Assembly (NCBI GenBank): GCA_021847605.1
Contig: JAJZQN010000011.1
Location: forward strand, 1 to 64,000
Reading direction: 5' to 3'
DNA length: 64,000 nucleotides
From: Pseudomonadota bacterium
GTDB taxonomy: Bacteria > Pseudomonadota > Alphaproteobacteria > Sphingomonadales > Sphingomonadaceae
Under the pieces are notes generated by a model, which did no database searches, had not been told where the DNA came from, and was given only the letters and a program-made list of their open reading frames with translations. Position numbers and translations under genes: made by a program. This document shows positions 16,900 through 25,775 of the stretch, in pieces (the first letter of the stretch is position 1; each line of letters starts with the position of its first letter).

Positions 16900-16989
16900 C
16901 CGTTCGCTTCGATCCTGTCGGGAAGCGCGCGGCGCTGGCATCGCTCAACGCCGCATAACATCGTTTCCCGACGTCGCTCGAAACGAACG
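16900..16989. repeat. Dispersed hairpin repeat, diverged copy
   Basis: Arms at about 16900-16927 and 16962-16989 are imperfect reverse complements sharing CGTTCG, TTCGA and GTCGGGAA. The second arm keeps GCTCGAAACGAACG, the same core as the repeats at 9947-10014 and 46730-46757. It lies between the dsbA-like gene and rpmH. Confidence 0.6.
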
Positions 16990-17060
16990 AATATAGGGGT
17001 AAGGGCTGAAGCCCGCCATTGACTTCGCCCCCCCTTTTCCCTATCGGACGCCCCCTGACT

Positions 17061-17090
17061 AGCGGCCGCTGCTTTGGCGGCCCTTTTTTG
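17061..17090 (+). terminator. Terminator upstream of rpmH
   Basis: GGCCGC (17064-17069) and GCGGCC (17077-17082) form a hairpin followed by a run of six T. It probably ends the M48/dsbA transcript before the rpmH operon. Confidence 0.6.
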
Positions 17091-17128
17091 TCACGCCTGA
17101 TTCTCTATTTGTTTTTGAGGAATGAACG

Positions 17129-17263
17129 ATGAAGCGCACTTTTCAGCCGAGCAATCTGGTTCGGAAGCGCCGTCACGGTTATCGCGCCCGCATGGCGACC
17201 CCCGGCGGCCGCAACATCATTCGTGCGCGTCGCGCCCGCGGCCGCAAGAGCCTGAGCGCCTGA
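17129..17263 (+). CDS. rpmH: 50S ribosomal protein L34
   Basis: A 44-aa basic ribosomal protein with the full family signature: [20 protein letters not shown], then [25 protein letters not shown] at 17117-17120 lies 8 nt before ATG 17129, an ideal Shine-Dalgarno distance. It starts the conserved rpmH-rnpA-yidD-yidC cluster. A second ATG in another frame sits at 17122, only 4 nt before this start (see rnpA). Confidence 0.97.
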   Translation: MKRTFQPSNLVRKRRHGYRARMATPGGRNIIRARRARGRKSLSA

Positions 17264-17295
17264 TCATAGAGTCGCTGGAAACCGCAGCGCCGGCC

Positions 17296-17703
17296 ATGAT
17301 GGTGCGGCGCGCGGATTTTCTAGCGGCGAATCGCGGACGTCGCGCACCCATGCCGGGCTTTGTCCTGCTGGTGCGTGAGCGCGGTGATGGCGATCCGGCG
17401 ATGCGATATGGCATCACGGTCACGAAAAAGATTGGCGGCGCTGTCATCCGCAACCGGATGAAGCGCCGTTTTCGCGTGCTGGCGCGCGCCCTTTTGCCTG
17501 CGCATGGCATTGCCGGCGCCGATCATGTGCTGATCGGCCGCGAAGGCGGAATCGAGCGCGACTTCACGCTGCTGCATGCGGAACTGACCAAGGCGCTGGG
17601 CAAGATCATGACCCGCCCAATCGACCCGCCGCGCGATTCGTCACGGGGAAAAAAGCGCCCGGTCAAATCGCAAGCGCCCACATTGCCGGCACAAAGCCAG
17701 TGA
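17296..17703 (+). CDS. rnpA: Ribonuclease P protein component
   Basis: The protein subunit of RNase P, needed for 5' maturation of tRNAs. [36 protein letters not shown] (which contains the RNR motif) and [10 protein letters not shown] are diagnostic. From ATG 17296 it is 135 aa, the usual length, but no Shine-Dalgarno precedes it. The same frame is open upstream to ATG 17122 (193 aa), right through rpmH in another frame, with a stop at 17116-17118. Whether the long form is made is uncertain. The stop overlaps the GTG of yidD. Confidence 0.93.
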   Translation: MMVRRADFLAANRGRRAPMPGFVLLVRERGDGDPAMRYGITVTKKIGGAVIRNRMKRRFRVLARALLPAHGIAGADHVLIGREGGIERDFTLLHAELTKALGKIMTRPIDPPRDSSRGKKRPVKSQAPTLPAQSQ

Positions 17704-17912
17704 TCGCCCGCCTGCTCATCCTGATTGCGCGCGCCTGGCAGCTTGGCCCTTCCCGCATATTGCCGCCGACCTGCCGCTATGCACCCTCCTGTTCGGAATA
17801 TGCGATTATCGCGATGCGCAAATATGGCGCGATCAAGGGTAGCTGGCTTGCGACCAAGCGGCTAATGCGATGCCACCCATGGGGCGGTTCGGGTTATGAC
17901 CCGGTCCCCTGA
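17700..17912 (+). CDS. yidD: Membrane protein insertion efficiency factor
   Basis: A 70-aa protein of the YidD family, located between rnpA and yidC as usual. The hallmarks are [21 protein letters not shown], with its cysteine pair, followed by [13 protein letters not shown]. The N-terminus forms an amphipathic membrane-associated helix. The start is GTG 17700, overlapping the rnpA stop (GTGA). It is thought to assist YidC-dependent insertion. Confidence 0.95.
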   Translation: MIARLLILIARAWQLGPSRILPPTCRYAPSCSEYAIIAMRKYGAIKGSWLATKRLMRCHPWGGSGYDPVP

Positions 17913-17944
17913 CACAGACCATAAAGACGGCGGAGCCGAATAGC

Positions 17945-19651
17945 GTGGACGACAAGAAGAATATCATTCTGGCGGTTTTGCTGACTGCCGCGATCCTGTT
18001 CGGCTGGCCCTATCTTTCCGAGCGATTTTTCCCGGCGGCCAATCCGCCCGCGACGAAGATCGAAGGCGGCAAGACGACGCCGCTGACGCCCGCAGGCGAA
18101 GCACCCGCGCAGGACGCCGCCACCGCGATCCGCGACCGCGCCGTCGTGCTGAAGGACAGCCCCCGCGTCGCGATCCGCACGCCCAAGCTGGTCGGTTCGA
18201 TCAACCTGAAGGGTGCGCGCATCGATGACATCGTGCTGCCGACCTACAAGGAAACGATCGCCAAGGATTCGCCCTCGATCCGCCTGTATAGCCCCAGCGG
18301 CACCAAGGACGCCTATTTCGCCGGTTTCGGCTGGCAGGGCGAAGGGCTGAACGTTCCGAACAACAATACGGTCTGGACCGCGAGCGGCACCGAACTGACC
18401 CCCACCAGCCCTGTTACGCTGAGCTGGAGCAATGGCGCGGGTCAGACGTTCGAGATTCGCTACTCGATCGACGACAATTACATGATCACCGCCGCGCAGA
18501 AGGTGTCGAACAGCGGCGCCGGCGCGGTTGCGGTGAAATCCTATGGCTATGTCAGCCGTGCGGCGCCTTCGGCCGATCCCGACACCTGGACCATCCATGT
18601 CGGCCCGATGGGCGTGTTCAACGGCGCGGCCAATTATGACGTGAATTACAAGGATCTGGAAAAGGGTCCGGCGTCGCAGAGCTTCCAGTCGACCGGCGGC
18701 TGGATCGGCTTTACCGACAAATATTGGCTGTCGGCGCTGGTCCCCGATCAGAAGGACGCCTTCACCGGCCAGATGCGCAAGGGCGCCGGCACCCAGTTCC
18801 AGACCGACATCGCTCTGGCGCCGGTCATGCTGGCACCGGGCAAGGCGATCACCCAGACCAACCGCCTGTTCGTGGGCGCAAAGGAAGTGAAGACGCTTCA
18901 GGCCTATGAACGCGCCGGCATCCCCCTGTTCGACCGCGCGATCGACTGGGGCTGGTTCTACTGGTTCGAACAGCCGATCTTTGCCCTGCTGCACTGGCTG
19001 TTCACCGTCATCGGCAATTTTGGTGTCGCCATCATCTGCCTGACCTTCTGCGTCCGCGCCCTGATGTTCCCTGTCGCCCAGCGCCAGTTCGCCAGCATGG
19101 CGGCGATGCGCGCGGTGCAGCCCAAGATGAAGGCGCTGCAGGAGAAATATAAGGACGACAAGCAGCAGCTTCAGATGAAGATGATGGAGCTGTACAAGCA
19201 GGAGAAGGTCAATCCGCTGGCCGGGTGCCTGCCCATTTTCATCCAGATCCCGATTTTCTTCGCCCTGTACAAGGTGTTGCAGCTGACGATCGAAATGCGT
19301 CATCAGCCGTTCGTGCTGTGGATCAAGGATCTGTCGGCGCCCGACCCGCTGCACATCTTCAACCTGTTCGGCCTGCTGCCCTTCACCCCGCCATCCTTCC
19401 TGGCGATCGGTGTGCTGGCGCTGCTGCTGGGCATCAGCATGTATTTCCAGTTCAAGCTGAACCCCGCGCAGATGGACCCGATGCAGCAGCAGGTGTTCGC
19501 GATCATGCCGTGGATGATGATGTTCATCATGGCGCCGTTCGCTGCGGGCCTGCTGGTTTACTGGATCACCAACAACTGCCTGTCGATGGCCCAGCAATGG
19601 TGGCTGTACAAGCGCCACCCCGTGCTGAACACGGCACCGGCGACCAAGTGA
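17945..19651 (+). CDS. yidC: Membrane protein insertase YidC
   Basis: A 568-aa inner-membrane insertase. N-terminal anchor (MDDKKNIILAVLLTAAILFG), a large periplasmic beta domain (about 60-345), then five core transmembrane helices. The core has FCVRALMFPVAQRQ with the groove Arg, the coiled C1 loop (MAAMRAVQPKMKALQEKY), NPLAGCLPIFIQIPIFFALYKV and a final LLVYWITNNCLSMAQQWW. The start is GTG 17945 with GGAG upstream. It is followed by a palindromic repeat element rather than directly by engB. Confidence 0.97.
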   Translation: MDDKKNIILAVLLTAAILFGWPYLSERFFPAANPPATKIEGGKTTPLTPAGEAPAQDAATAIRDRAVVLKDSPRVAIRTPKLVGSINLKGARIDDIVLPTYKETIAKDSPSIRLYSPSGTKDAYFAGFGWQGEGLNVPNNNTVWTASGTELTPTSPVTLSWSNGAGQTFEIRYSIDDNYMITAAQKVSNSGAGAVAVKSYGYVSRAAPSADPDTWTIHVGPMGVFNGAANYDVNYKDLEKGPASQSFQSTGGWIGFTDKYWLSALVPDQKDAFTGQMRKGAGTQFQTDIALAPVMLAPGKAITQTNRLFVGAKEVKTLQAYERAGIPLFDRAIDWGWFYWFEQPIFALLHWLFTVIGNFGVAIICLTFCVRALMFPVAQRQFASMAAMRAVQPKMKALQEKYKDDKQQLQMKMMELYKQEKVNPLAGCLPIFIQIPIFFALYKVLQLTIEMRHQPFVLWIKDLSAPDPLHIFNLFGLLPFTPPSFLAIGVLALLLGISMYFQFKLNPAQMDPMQQQVFAIMPWMMMFIMAPFAAGLLVYWITNNCLSMAQQWWLYKRHPVLNTAPATK

Positions 19652-19658
19652 CATTGTT

Positions 19659-19778
19659 CCTCCCCTTGCAGGGGAGGTGGATGGCCATAGGCCAGACGGA
19701 GGGGTGTCATGCTATCGATAGCGTGACACCCCTCCACCATTTGCTCCGCAAATGGTCCCCCTCCCCTTGCAGGGGAGG
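19659..19778. repeat. Nested palindromic intergenic element
   Basis: Identical outer palindromes CCTCCCCTTGCAGGGGAGG (19659-19677 and 19760-19778) flank a long inner palindrome (19698-19735; GGAGGGGTGTCA, GCTATCGATAGC, TGACACCCCTCC) and a small hairpin built from ACCATTTG and CAAATGGT. It is a compact, MITE- or REP-like unit. The right-hand GGGGAGG lies directly upstream of the engB ribosome binding region. Confidence 0.8.
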
Positions 19779-19790
19779 AAGGAGACAGAG

Positions 19791-20438
19791 ATGACAGAAG
19801 ACGACAACATCGCCCTGATCGAGGAAGCCCGCAAGATTTTCGCCGGGCCGATCACATTCCTGAAGTCCGCGCCGGACCTGAAATTCCTGCCCGACATGGC
19901 GGTGAACGAAGTCGCCTTTGCGGGCCGGTCGAACGTGGGCAAATCATCGCTGCTCAATGCGCTGACCAACCGCAACAACCTTGCCCGCACGTCGAACACG
20001 CCGGGCCGCACGCAGGAACTCAACTTTTTCGATGTGGGCGATCCGTTGCAGTTCCGCCTCGTCGACATGCCCGGCTATGGCTATGCCAAGGCGCCCAAGG
20101 ACATTGTCAAGAAATGGCGGTTTCTGGTGAACGACTATCTGCGCGGGCGCGCCGCGTTGAAGCGGGCGCTGGTGCTGATCGACAGCCGCCATGGCATCAA
20201 GGATGTCGATACCGACATGCTGGACATGCTGGACGGCGCGGCTGTCAGCTATCGCATCGTCCTGACCAAGACCGACAAGATCAAGGCGACCGAACTGGCC
20301 GCCGTGATGCAGCAGACGGCGGATTCGATCCGCAAGCGCCCGGCCGCCCACCCCGACATCATCGCCACGTCGAGCGAAAAGGGGATGGGCATTCCGGAAT
20401 TGCGCGCCGCCGTGCTGGAAAGCGTGACGCAGGGATAA
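19791..20438 (+). CDS. engB: Ribosome biogenesis GTP-binding protein EngB
   Basis: A 215-aa essential GTPase (YihA/YsxC) for 50S subunit assembly. G1 is [11 protein letters not shown], the switch region is [15 protein letters not shown]3 is DMPGYGYA, G4 is TKTDK and G5 is IATSSEKG. Start ATG 19791 follows GGAAGGAGA at a good distance. The frame is open slightly further upstream, into the repeat element, which is not coding. It is the last conserved gene of the yidC cluster. Confidence 0.96.
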   Translation: MTEDDNIALIEEARKIFAGPITFLKSAPDLKFLPDMAVNEVAFAGRSNVGKSSLLNALTNRNNLARTSNTPGRTQELNFFDVGDPLQFRLVDMPGYGYAKAPKDIVKKWRFLVNDYLRGRAALKRALVLIDSRHGIKDVDTDMLDMLDGAAVSYRIVLTKTDKIKATELAAVMQQTADSIRKRPAAHPDIIATSSEKGMGIPELRAAVLESVTQG

Positions 20439-20443
20439 GAGAC

Positions 20444-20746
20444 ATGGCTGGCGACGATTATATTTATGACGAAGTCAGCGGCGAATAGATCAGCGCCGCA
20501 GACGCAGCCGACCGTGCGAGCGCGGCCGATCAGGTCGAAGTGCGCGATTCGGTCGGCAATCTGCTGGCCGACGGCGATCAGGTGACGCTGATCAAGGATC
20601 TGACCGTCAAAGGGGCAGGACAGACGCTGAAGCGCGGCACGTTGATCAAATCGATCCGCCTGACCGGGGATACGCAGGAAATCGACTGCAAATATGACGG
20701 CATCAAGGGGCTGGTGCTGCGCGCGGAGTTTGTGCGGAAGCGGTGA
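20444..20746 (+). pseudogene. PhnA-domain small protein interrupted by an amber codon
   Basis: Reading from ATG 20444, 14 codons (MAGDDYIYDEVSGE) are followed by TAG at 20486-20488, then 85 more codons in the same frame: ISAADAAD, RDSVGNLLADGDQVTLIKDL, VKGAGQTLKRGT, KSIRLTG, IDCKYDGIKGLVLRAEFVRK. That downstream part is the PhnA/YjdM C-terminal domain. Family members I recall have Trp at this position (SGEW), so TGG to TAG would explain it. An internal GTG at 20540 could still yield a 68-aa domain. It lies 5 nt after engB. Confidence 0.7.
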
Positions 20747-20800
20747 GATATGGGGTGAAGCGGGTCTGCTTCTTCCCTCCCCCGTGCCGGGGAGAAATCA

Positions 20801-21352
20801 TCAGAACAGGCTATATTGGCCGCTCCCCGTAAGCGGCCAGCGCCCTACCGGCTGATGCCGGGTGCGGCCCACATGACTGCATATCAGTACCAGTTCATCG
20901 ACATGCCAGCCGAAGCCCGAGATAGCCCGCTGATCCGGCCGGCCATCGCAATAGAAGAGCGTCTGATGTGGGCTGAAGCTCCAGTCCGGGCGAGACATCA
21001 CCCCTGCCCGCTTCATCGTCATCGCCACCTGCTGCTGTAACGCTTTCAATCCGTCGATGCTGTGCGATGGGCGCAAGGCTGCGGATCGGCCGCCCTCGCT
21101 CAGCCGATCGAGCCACAGGTCGAACGGATCTGCCTCTATCGCCACGGCTGCGCGGCGCAGCGCCTTGATCTGCTCATAGGGATAGTCTGGCCAGTCCGGG
21201 CTGATCCCCATGGTCACATGCTGATGGTCGATCAGGATGCGCCGGGCATCGGGCGCCAGCTCAGACGCGAAATGATCGATCTGACGCGCGACGATCGGTG
21301 GCGGCTGGAGCGCGAAGAAGAGCCGATAGAGCGGCGTTACAGGGGTGGTCAT
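20801..21352 (-). CDS. 2'-5' RNA ligase / 2H phosphoesterase family protein
   Basis: A 183-aa LigT-like protein of the 2H phosphoesterase superfamily. The two catalytic HxT motifs are visible: HVTMGI in the N-terminal half and HQTLFY in the C-terminal half, each next to an aromatic strand; RLFFALQPPP is the typical opening. Such proteins ligate or open 2',5'/cyclic phosphodiester RNA ends; the substrate here is unknown. ATG 21352 with AGGA upstream is preferred over the longer frame to 21403. It converges on the PhnA-like gene, with a weak CTCCCC/GGGGAG hairpin (20777-20794) between them. Confidence 0.88.
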   Translation of the reverse strand: MTTPVTPLYRLFFALQPPPIVARQIDHFASELAPDARRILIDHQHVTMGISPDWPDYPYEQIKALRRAAVAIEADPFDLWLDRLSEGGRSAALRPSHSIDGLKALQQQVAMTMKRAGVMSRPDWSFSPHQTLFYCDGRPDQRAISGFGWHVDELVLICSHVGRTRHQPVGRWPLTGSGQYSLF

Positions 21353-21482
21353 GGCATGATCCTGTGCGACTCGGGAACAATGTTCCTGATATGTTCTTAT
21401 CACCCCAGAGTCGAATCCGTGGCTGTGGAACCCGACTCGCCTATTCGGCTTTACAGGGGCATCGGATGAAGGAGATCAGCCC

Positions 21483-21917
21483 ATGGTCCACCACACGATG
21501 GCCAGTCTGGCCGACAAGATGCAGCATATCGATTTCGCGATGCTGTCGACCCATACGGATGACGGCCATATCGGCGCACGGCCGATGAGCAATAATCAGG
21601 ATGTCGCCTATGGCGGTGACAGCTATTATTTCACGACCGAAGACACGATGATGGTGCGTGACATAGAACGCGATCCGCGTGTGAGCCTGTCTTTTCATGG
21701 CAAGAGCGGCCTGTTCGGCCAGCGGCCATTGTTCATTGCGGTGGAGGGCAAGGCGGACCTGATCCGTGATCGGGAGATGTTCGAGGATCACTGGAACCCC
21801 GATCTGGAACATTGGTTCGCCGACGGGGCCGATACGCCGGGCCTGGTGATGATCAAGGTCCATGCCGAGCGCGCCCATTATTGGGACGGCGAGGATGAAG
21901 GCGAACTGGCATTATAA
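21483..21917 (+). CDS. Pyridoxamine 5'-phosphate oxidase-like (general stress) protein
   Basis: A 144-aa split-barrel flavin-binding fold of the general stress protein 26/PPOX type. AMLSTHTDDGHIGARPMS, YYFTTEDTMMVRDIERDPRVSLSF and the C-terminal VMIKVHAERAHYWDG are characteristic. It is too short and diverged to be PdxH. Ligand and activity are unknown. ATG 21483 has GGAG nine nt upstream. It is followed closely by a DoxX-like membrane protein. Confidence 0.88.
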   Translation: MVHHTMASLADKMQHIDFAMLSTHTDDGHIGARPMSNNQDVAYGGDSYYFTTEDTMMVRDIERDPRVSLSFHGKSGLFGQRPLFIAVEGKADLIRDREMFEDHWNPDLEHWFADGADTPGLVMIKVHAERAHYWDGEDEGELAL

Positions 21918-21949
21918 AGGATAGCAAGGCCCGTCGCATTGCGCGTGGC

Positions 21950-22318
21950 GTGTTGGCGGCAGCCTATATGCTGGCGGGGGTCGCGCATCTGGCGAGGCCG
22001 AACGGCTTCGTCGCGATCACGCCGCATTGGGTGCCGCAACCGCAGATGATTGTGGCGCTGACTGGCGTGGCCGAACTGGCGGGGGCTATCGGACTTCTGA
22101 CCCCTGTGTTGCGACGACCTGCGGGCATCGGCCTGGCGCTGTATGCGCTGTGCGTGTGGCCGGCCAATTTCAATCATGCGTTCAACGACATCGCGCTGGG
22201 CGGCACGCATCTGAGTTGGGCCTATCATGGGCCGCGGCTGGCGTTGCAGCCCGTCATCATCTGGTGGGCCTTATGGGCCAGCGGCGTTACCGACTGGCCC
22301 TTTCGGCGTCGTCGCTAA
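21950..22318 (+). CDS. DoxX-like small membrane protein
   Basis: A 122-aa inner-membrane protein with about four transmembrane helices: AAAYMLAGVAHLARPNGF, IVALTGVAELAGAIGLL, GIGLALYALCVWPANF and a C-terminal helix around VIIWWALWA. This matches the DoxX/DUF417-like family, whose function is poorly defined. No ATG exists near the expected N-terminus: the first plausible start is GTG 21950, and the frame is open back to about 21899. The gene lies 32 nt after the PPOX-like gene. Confidence 0.75.
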   Translation: MLAAAYMLAGVAHLARPNGFVAITPHWVPQPQMIVALTGVAELAGAIGLLTPVLRRPAGIGLALYALCVWPANFNHAFNDIALGGTHLSWAYHGPRLALQPVIIWWALWASGVTDWPFRRRR

Positions 22319-22322
22319 AGGG

Positions 22323-23558
22323 TCAGGCCTTTTTTAGCAGGTCTGCGATCAGGGCGATTTCGTCCGCATCATTATAGATGTGCGGCGAAAAGCGGATCGT
22401 CACCTGACCGTCCGCCTTCGATCCGGCGACGGCCACCTGCCCCTTGTCCCACAGCATCTTGCGGATAGCGACGACATCCTTGCCCGGGAAGGTCGGGGTC
22501 AGCACCGGACCGGACAGGCCCGGCGCGGTCGTGCCGATCAGCTTCGCACCGGGCAGCGCCAGCAGCATGTCGCGCATCGCAGCCCCGATGGCAAAAGTAC
22601 GCCGCTCCACCTCCGCCGCGCCGATGGCGTCATGGGCGTCGAGCGTGGCGGCGATGGCGGATAATTTGGGGTCGTCGCGCTGGCCCAATATCTCATATTT
22701 CTGGGCGGTATCGAGGTTGGCGGGATCGGTCAGCCAATAGCCATGGCTCATCATCACCGGCTGTAACCGGGCCTGCCCCTCGCGCCGGACATAGAGAACG
22801 CCCCCCTCCAGCGGCCCCATCATCCATTTATGGGTGCTGCCCGAATAGGAATCGACGCCCAGCGCCTGAAGATCCAGTTGCAGCCAGCCAAAGCTCTGTG
22901 CCCCGTCGCCATGCAGCCAGATGCCCTTGGGCCGGGTCAGCTTTGCGATGTCGGCGATCGGGAAGATGAGGCCGGTGATGTTCGACATATGCGACAGGAA
23001 GACGGCGCGGGTGCGCGGCGTGATGGCGGCGGCGAACTGATCCACCACCTCCTGCGCGCTTTTGGCATAGACGGGAACGGGCAGAATTTTGAGGAACAGT
23101 TTCTCCCGCTCCGCCCGCAGCTTCCATGTTTCGAGGGTAGAGGGATGATTATGGTCGGTGAGGATGATCTCATCCCCTTCCTTGAGCGCCAGCCCGCGCA
23201 CGGCGACCGTGTTCGCTTCGCTGCTGTTGCGGACGAGGGCGATTTCCTGCGCCGTGACGTTCAATCGCTGGCCAAGGCGCGCGCGCAGCGCATCGGCTTC
23301 TTTCGGATATTTTTCGCGATATTGGGTGGAGGGGTTCGCCTGAAACTTCTGCGTTTCCCGCTCATGCGCTTCGACTGCGGAGCGGAAGGCCGGGCCGATA
23401 TTGGCAGCGTTGAAATAATGGAGGCCCGGCGCCAGCAGGAAGCGGTCACGCAGACTGGCTGAAGTGGCGGCGCGTCCAGCGGTGCAGAGCGCGCCGGCCG
23501 CGATCACCGCGCCGCCCAAGATGGTCCTGCGCGAAAATTCCATGTCCGATCTGGCCAT
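22323..23558 (-). CDS. Tat-exported class V aminotransferase (PLP)
   Basis: A 411-aa PLP enzyme of the cysteine desulfurase/isopenicillin-N-epimerase-like group. The N-terminus carries a twin-arginine signal (FSRRTILGGAVIAAGALCTA). The fold-type I core has LVRNSSEANTVAVRGL, DHNHPSTLETWK, LHGDGAQSFG with the PLP-contacting Asp, and the Schiff-base Lys in SGSTHKWMMGP. ATG 23558 with GGGAG upstream fits the Tat signal; the longer frame to 23738 runs into the cstA promoter. It probably acts on an amino-acid derivative in the periplasm. It is divergent from cstA. Confidence 0.88.
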   Translation of the reverse strand: MARSDMEFSRRTILGGAVIAAGALCTAGRAATSASLRDRFLLAPGLHYFNAANIGPAFRSAVEAHERETQKFQANPSTQYREKYPKEADALRARLGQRLNVTAQEIALVRNSSEANTVAVRGLALKEGDEIILTDHNHPSTLETWKLRAEREKLFLKILPVPVYAKSAQEVVDQFAAAITPRTRAVFLSHMSNITGLIFPIADIAKLTRPKGIWLHGDGAQSFGWLQLDLQALGVDSYSGSTHKWMMGPLEGGVLYVRREGQARLQPVMMSHGYWLTDPANLDTAQKYEILGQRDDPKLSAIAATLDAHDAIGAAEVERRTFAIGAAMRDMLLALPGAKLIGTTAPGLSGPVLTPTFPGKDVVAIRKMLWDKGQVAVAGSKADGQVTIRFSPHIYNDADEIALIADLLKKA

Positions 23559-23726
23559 TGGCAAAACTCCCTTCCTTATTCCCTGATAAGTGGGACGATC
23601 CCGCGGGCCGGACCCGCCATCGAAAAAACTTCTGCCACCCCCTACTAACCGGCGATTGTCTTTCCGGTACGGCGTCTTAGTGTGGCATCCTTCCACAGTT
23701 ACAAGATATAAGAAACGAGAGAGGCG

Positions 23727-25775
23727 ATGACCCGGCATCTTCCCTGGCTATTGATAGCGATCGTGGGCGCGTTCGCGCTGTCGGTCGTGGCGCTGTCGCG
23801 CGGTGAAACCATTAACGCGCTCTGGATCGTGGTCGCGGCGGTCAGCAGCTTCCTCGTCGCCTATCGCTATTATGCGCTTTATATCGCGCGTCATGTGATG
23901 CGGCTGAACGGCAACCGTCCGACCCCGGCGGTGCGCCGCGCCGATGGCCTGGACTATGTCGCGACCGACCGCACCGTCCTGTTCGGCCATCATTTTGCGG
24001 CGATTGCGGGGGCGGGTCCGCTGGTCGGGCCGGTGCTGGCGGCGCAGATGGGCTATCTGCCGGGAACATTGTGGATCATCGCCGGCGTCGTGCTGGCGGG
24101 CGCGGTGCAGGATTTCATGGTCCTGTTCATTTCCATACGCCGCGACGGCAAGTCGCTGGGTGAACTGATCCGCATGGAAATGGGTCAGGTTGCCGGCACC
24201 ATCGCCCTGTTCGGCGCCTTCATGATCATGGTCATCATCCTGGCGGTGCTGGCGCTGATCGTGGTCAAGGCGTTGGCGGAAAGCCCATGGGGTATGTTTA
24301 CCGTGGCGGCGACCGTGCCGCTCGCCCTGTTCATGGGCATTTATACACGCTGGATCAGGCCGGGCCGGATCGGCGAAGTATCCATTCTGGGCCTGATCGG
24401 GCTGTTCGCCGCCATCGTCTATGGCCAGTCGATCGCGCAATCGCCGGTCTGGGGTCCGATCTTCACCTTCACCCCGGTTCAGCTCTGCTGGATCCTGATT
24501 GGTTATGGCGCGGTTGCGTCGGTGCTGCCGGTCTGGCTGCTGCTGGCACCGCGCGATTATCTGTCCACCTTCCTCAAGATCGGCGCGATTGCAGCGCTGG
24601 CCATCGGCATCGTCATCATGGCGCCGCCGCTGCGCATGCCCGCACTGACCCAGTTCATCGGCGGCGGCGGCCCGGCCTGGTCGGGCGCCCTGTTCCCGTT
24701 CATCTTCATCACCATCGCCTGTGGCGCGGTGTCGGGTTTCCATGCCCTGATTTCCAGCGGCACCACGCCCAAGCTGATCGCCAGTGAAGACCATGCGCCG
24801 TTCATCGGCTATGGCGCGATGCTGATGGAGGCGTTCGTCGCCATCATGGCGCTGGTGGGCGCAGCCATCCTCGATCCGGGCATCTATTTCACAATGAACA
24901 GCCCGGCCGCCCTGATCGGTACCGACCCGGCCAGCGCATCGGCCGCGATCACGGCCATGGGCTTCCCCATCACGCCGGACCTGATCGCCCAGACGGCGAA
25001 GGATGTGGGCGAACATAGCATCATATCCCGCGCAGGCGGCGCGCCAACGCTGGCGGTGGCCATGGCCGAAATCTTCAGCCATGTGATCGGCGGACAGGCG
25101 ATGAAGGCCTTCTGGTATCATTTCGCCATCCTGTTCGAGGCGCTGTTCATCCTGACCGCCGTCGATGCGGGTACCCGCGCCGGGCGTTTCATGTTGCAGG
25201 ATCTGATCGCGCTGGCCGTCCCGTCGTTCAAGGACAGCAAGAGCCATGCCCCCGGCATGATCGCCACTGGCCTCTGCGTCGCGGCATGGGGCTTCTTCCT
25301 CTATCAGGGCGTCACCGATCCGCTGGGCGGCGTGAATACGCTGTGGCCCGTCTTCGGCATTTCCAACCAGATGCTGGCGGCGATCGCGCTGATGCTGGGG
25401 ACGGCAGTGCTGTTCCGCATGAAGCAGGACCGCTATGCGTGGGTGACGGTGATCCCGACCGTGTGGCTGCTCATCTGCACGCTGTCGGCGGGCTGGCTGA
25501 AGCTGTTTTCGGCCGATCCCAAGGTCGGATTCCTGGCCCATGCCAGCAAGTTTGCCGCCGCCGCGCAAAATGGCGAGGTACTGGCTCCGGCCAAGTCGAT
25601 GGCGGAGATGCAGCGCATCATCTTCAACGACCGGATCGACGCGGCATTGGTCGGACTGTTCCTGGCGGTGGTGCTGTCCATCCTGTTCTTCACCATCCGC
25701 ACCTGCCTTGCCGCGCGACGGGTGGCAGCCCCCACCGCACATGAAATCCCGGCACAGATGGTGCCGGCAGAATGA
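23727..25775 (+). CDS. cstA: CstA-family carbon starvation protein / pyruvate-type transporter
   Basis: A 682-aa polytopic inner-membrane protein with about 16-18 hydrophobic segments. Family hallmarks: YRYYALYIARHVMRLN, DYVATDRTVLFGHHFAAIAGAGPLVGP, CGAVSGFHALISSGTTPK, DAGTRAGRFMLQD and WPVFGISNQMLAAIAL. E. coli CstA and BtsT of this family import pyruvate or peptides on starvation; the exact substrate here is not known. GAGAGG precedes ATG 23727. The stop overlaps the start of the YbdD-like gene (ATGA). Confidence 0.95.
   Translation: MTRHLPWLLIAIVGAFALSVVALSRGETINALWIVVAAVSSFLVAYRYYALYIARHVMRLNGNRPTPAVRRADGLDYVATDRTVLFGHHFAAIAGAGPLVGPVLAAQMGYLPGTLWIIAGVVLAGAVQDFMVLFISIRRDGKSLGELIRMEMGQVAGTIALFGAFMIMVIILAVLALIVVKALAESPWGMFTVAATVPLALFMGIYTRWIRPGRIGEVSILGLIGLFAAIVYGQSIAQSPVWGPIFTFTPVQLCWILIGYGAVASVLPVWLLLAPRDYLSTFLKIGAIAALAIGIVIMAPPLRMPALTQFIGGGGPAWSGALFPFIFITIACGAVSGFHALISSGTTPKLIASEDHAPFIGYGAMLMEAFVAIMALVGAAILDPGIYFTMNSPAALIGTDPASASAAITAMGFPITPDLIAQTAKDVGEHSIISRAGGAPTLAVAMAEIFSHVIGGQAMKAFWYHFAILFEALFILTAVDAGTRAGRFMLQDLIALAVPSFKDSKSHAPGMIATGLCVAAWGFFLYQGVTDPLGGVNTLWPVFGISNQMLAAIALMLGTAVLFRMKQDRYAWVTVIPTVWLLICTLSAGWLKLFSADPKVGFLAHASKFAAAAQNGEVLAPAKSMAEMQRIIFNDRIDAALVGLFLAVVLSILFFTIRTCLAARRVAAPTAHEIPAQMVPAE

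Noticed and set aside
23748..25742. Long minus-strand frame opposite cstA
   Set aside because: Composition is rich in Arg/His/Gln/Asp, as expected for antisense of GC-rich membrane-protein codons. The plus strand encodes an unmistakable CstA.
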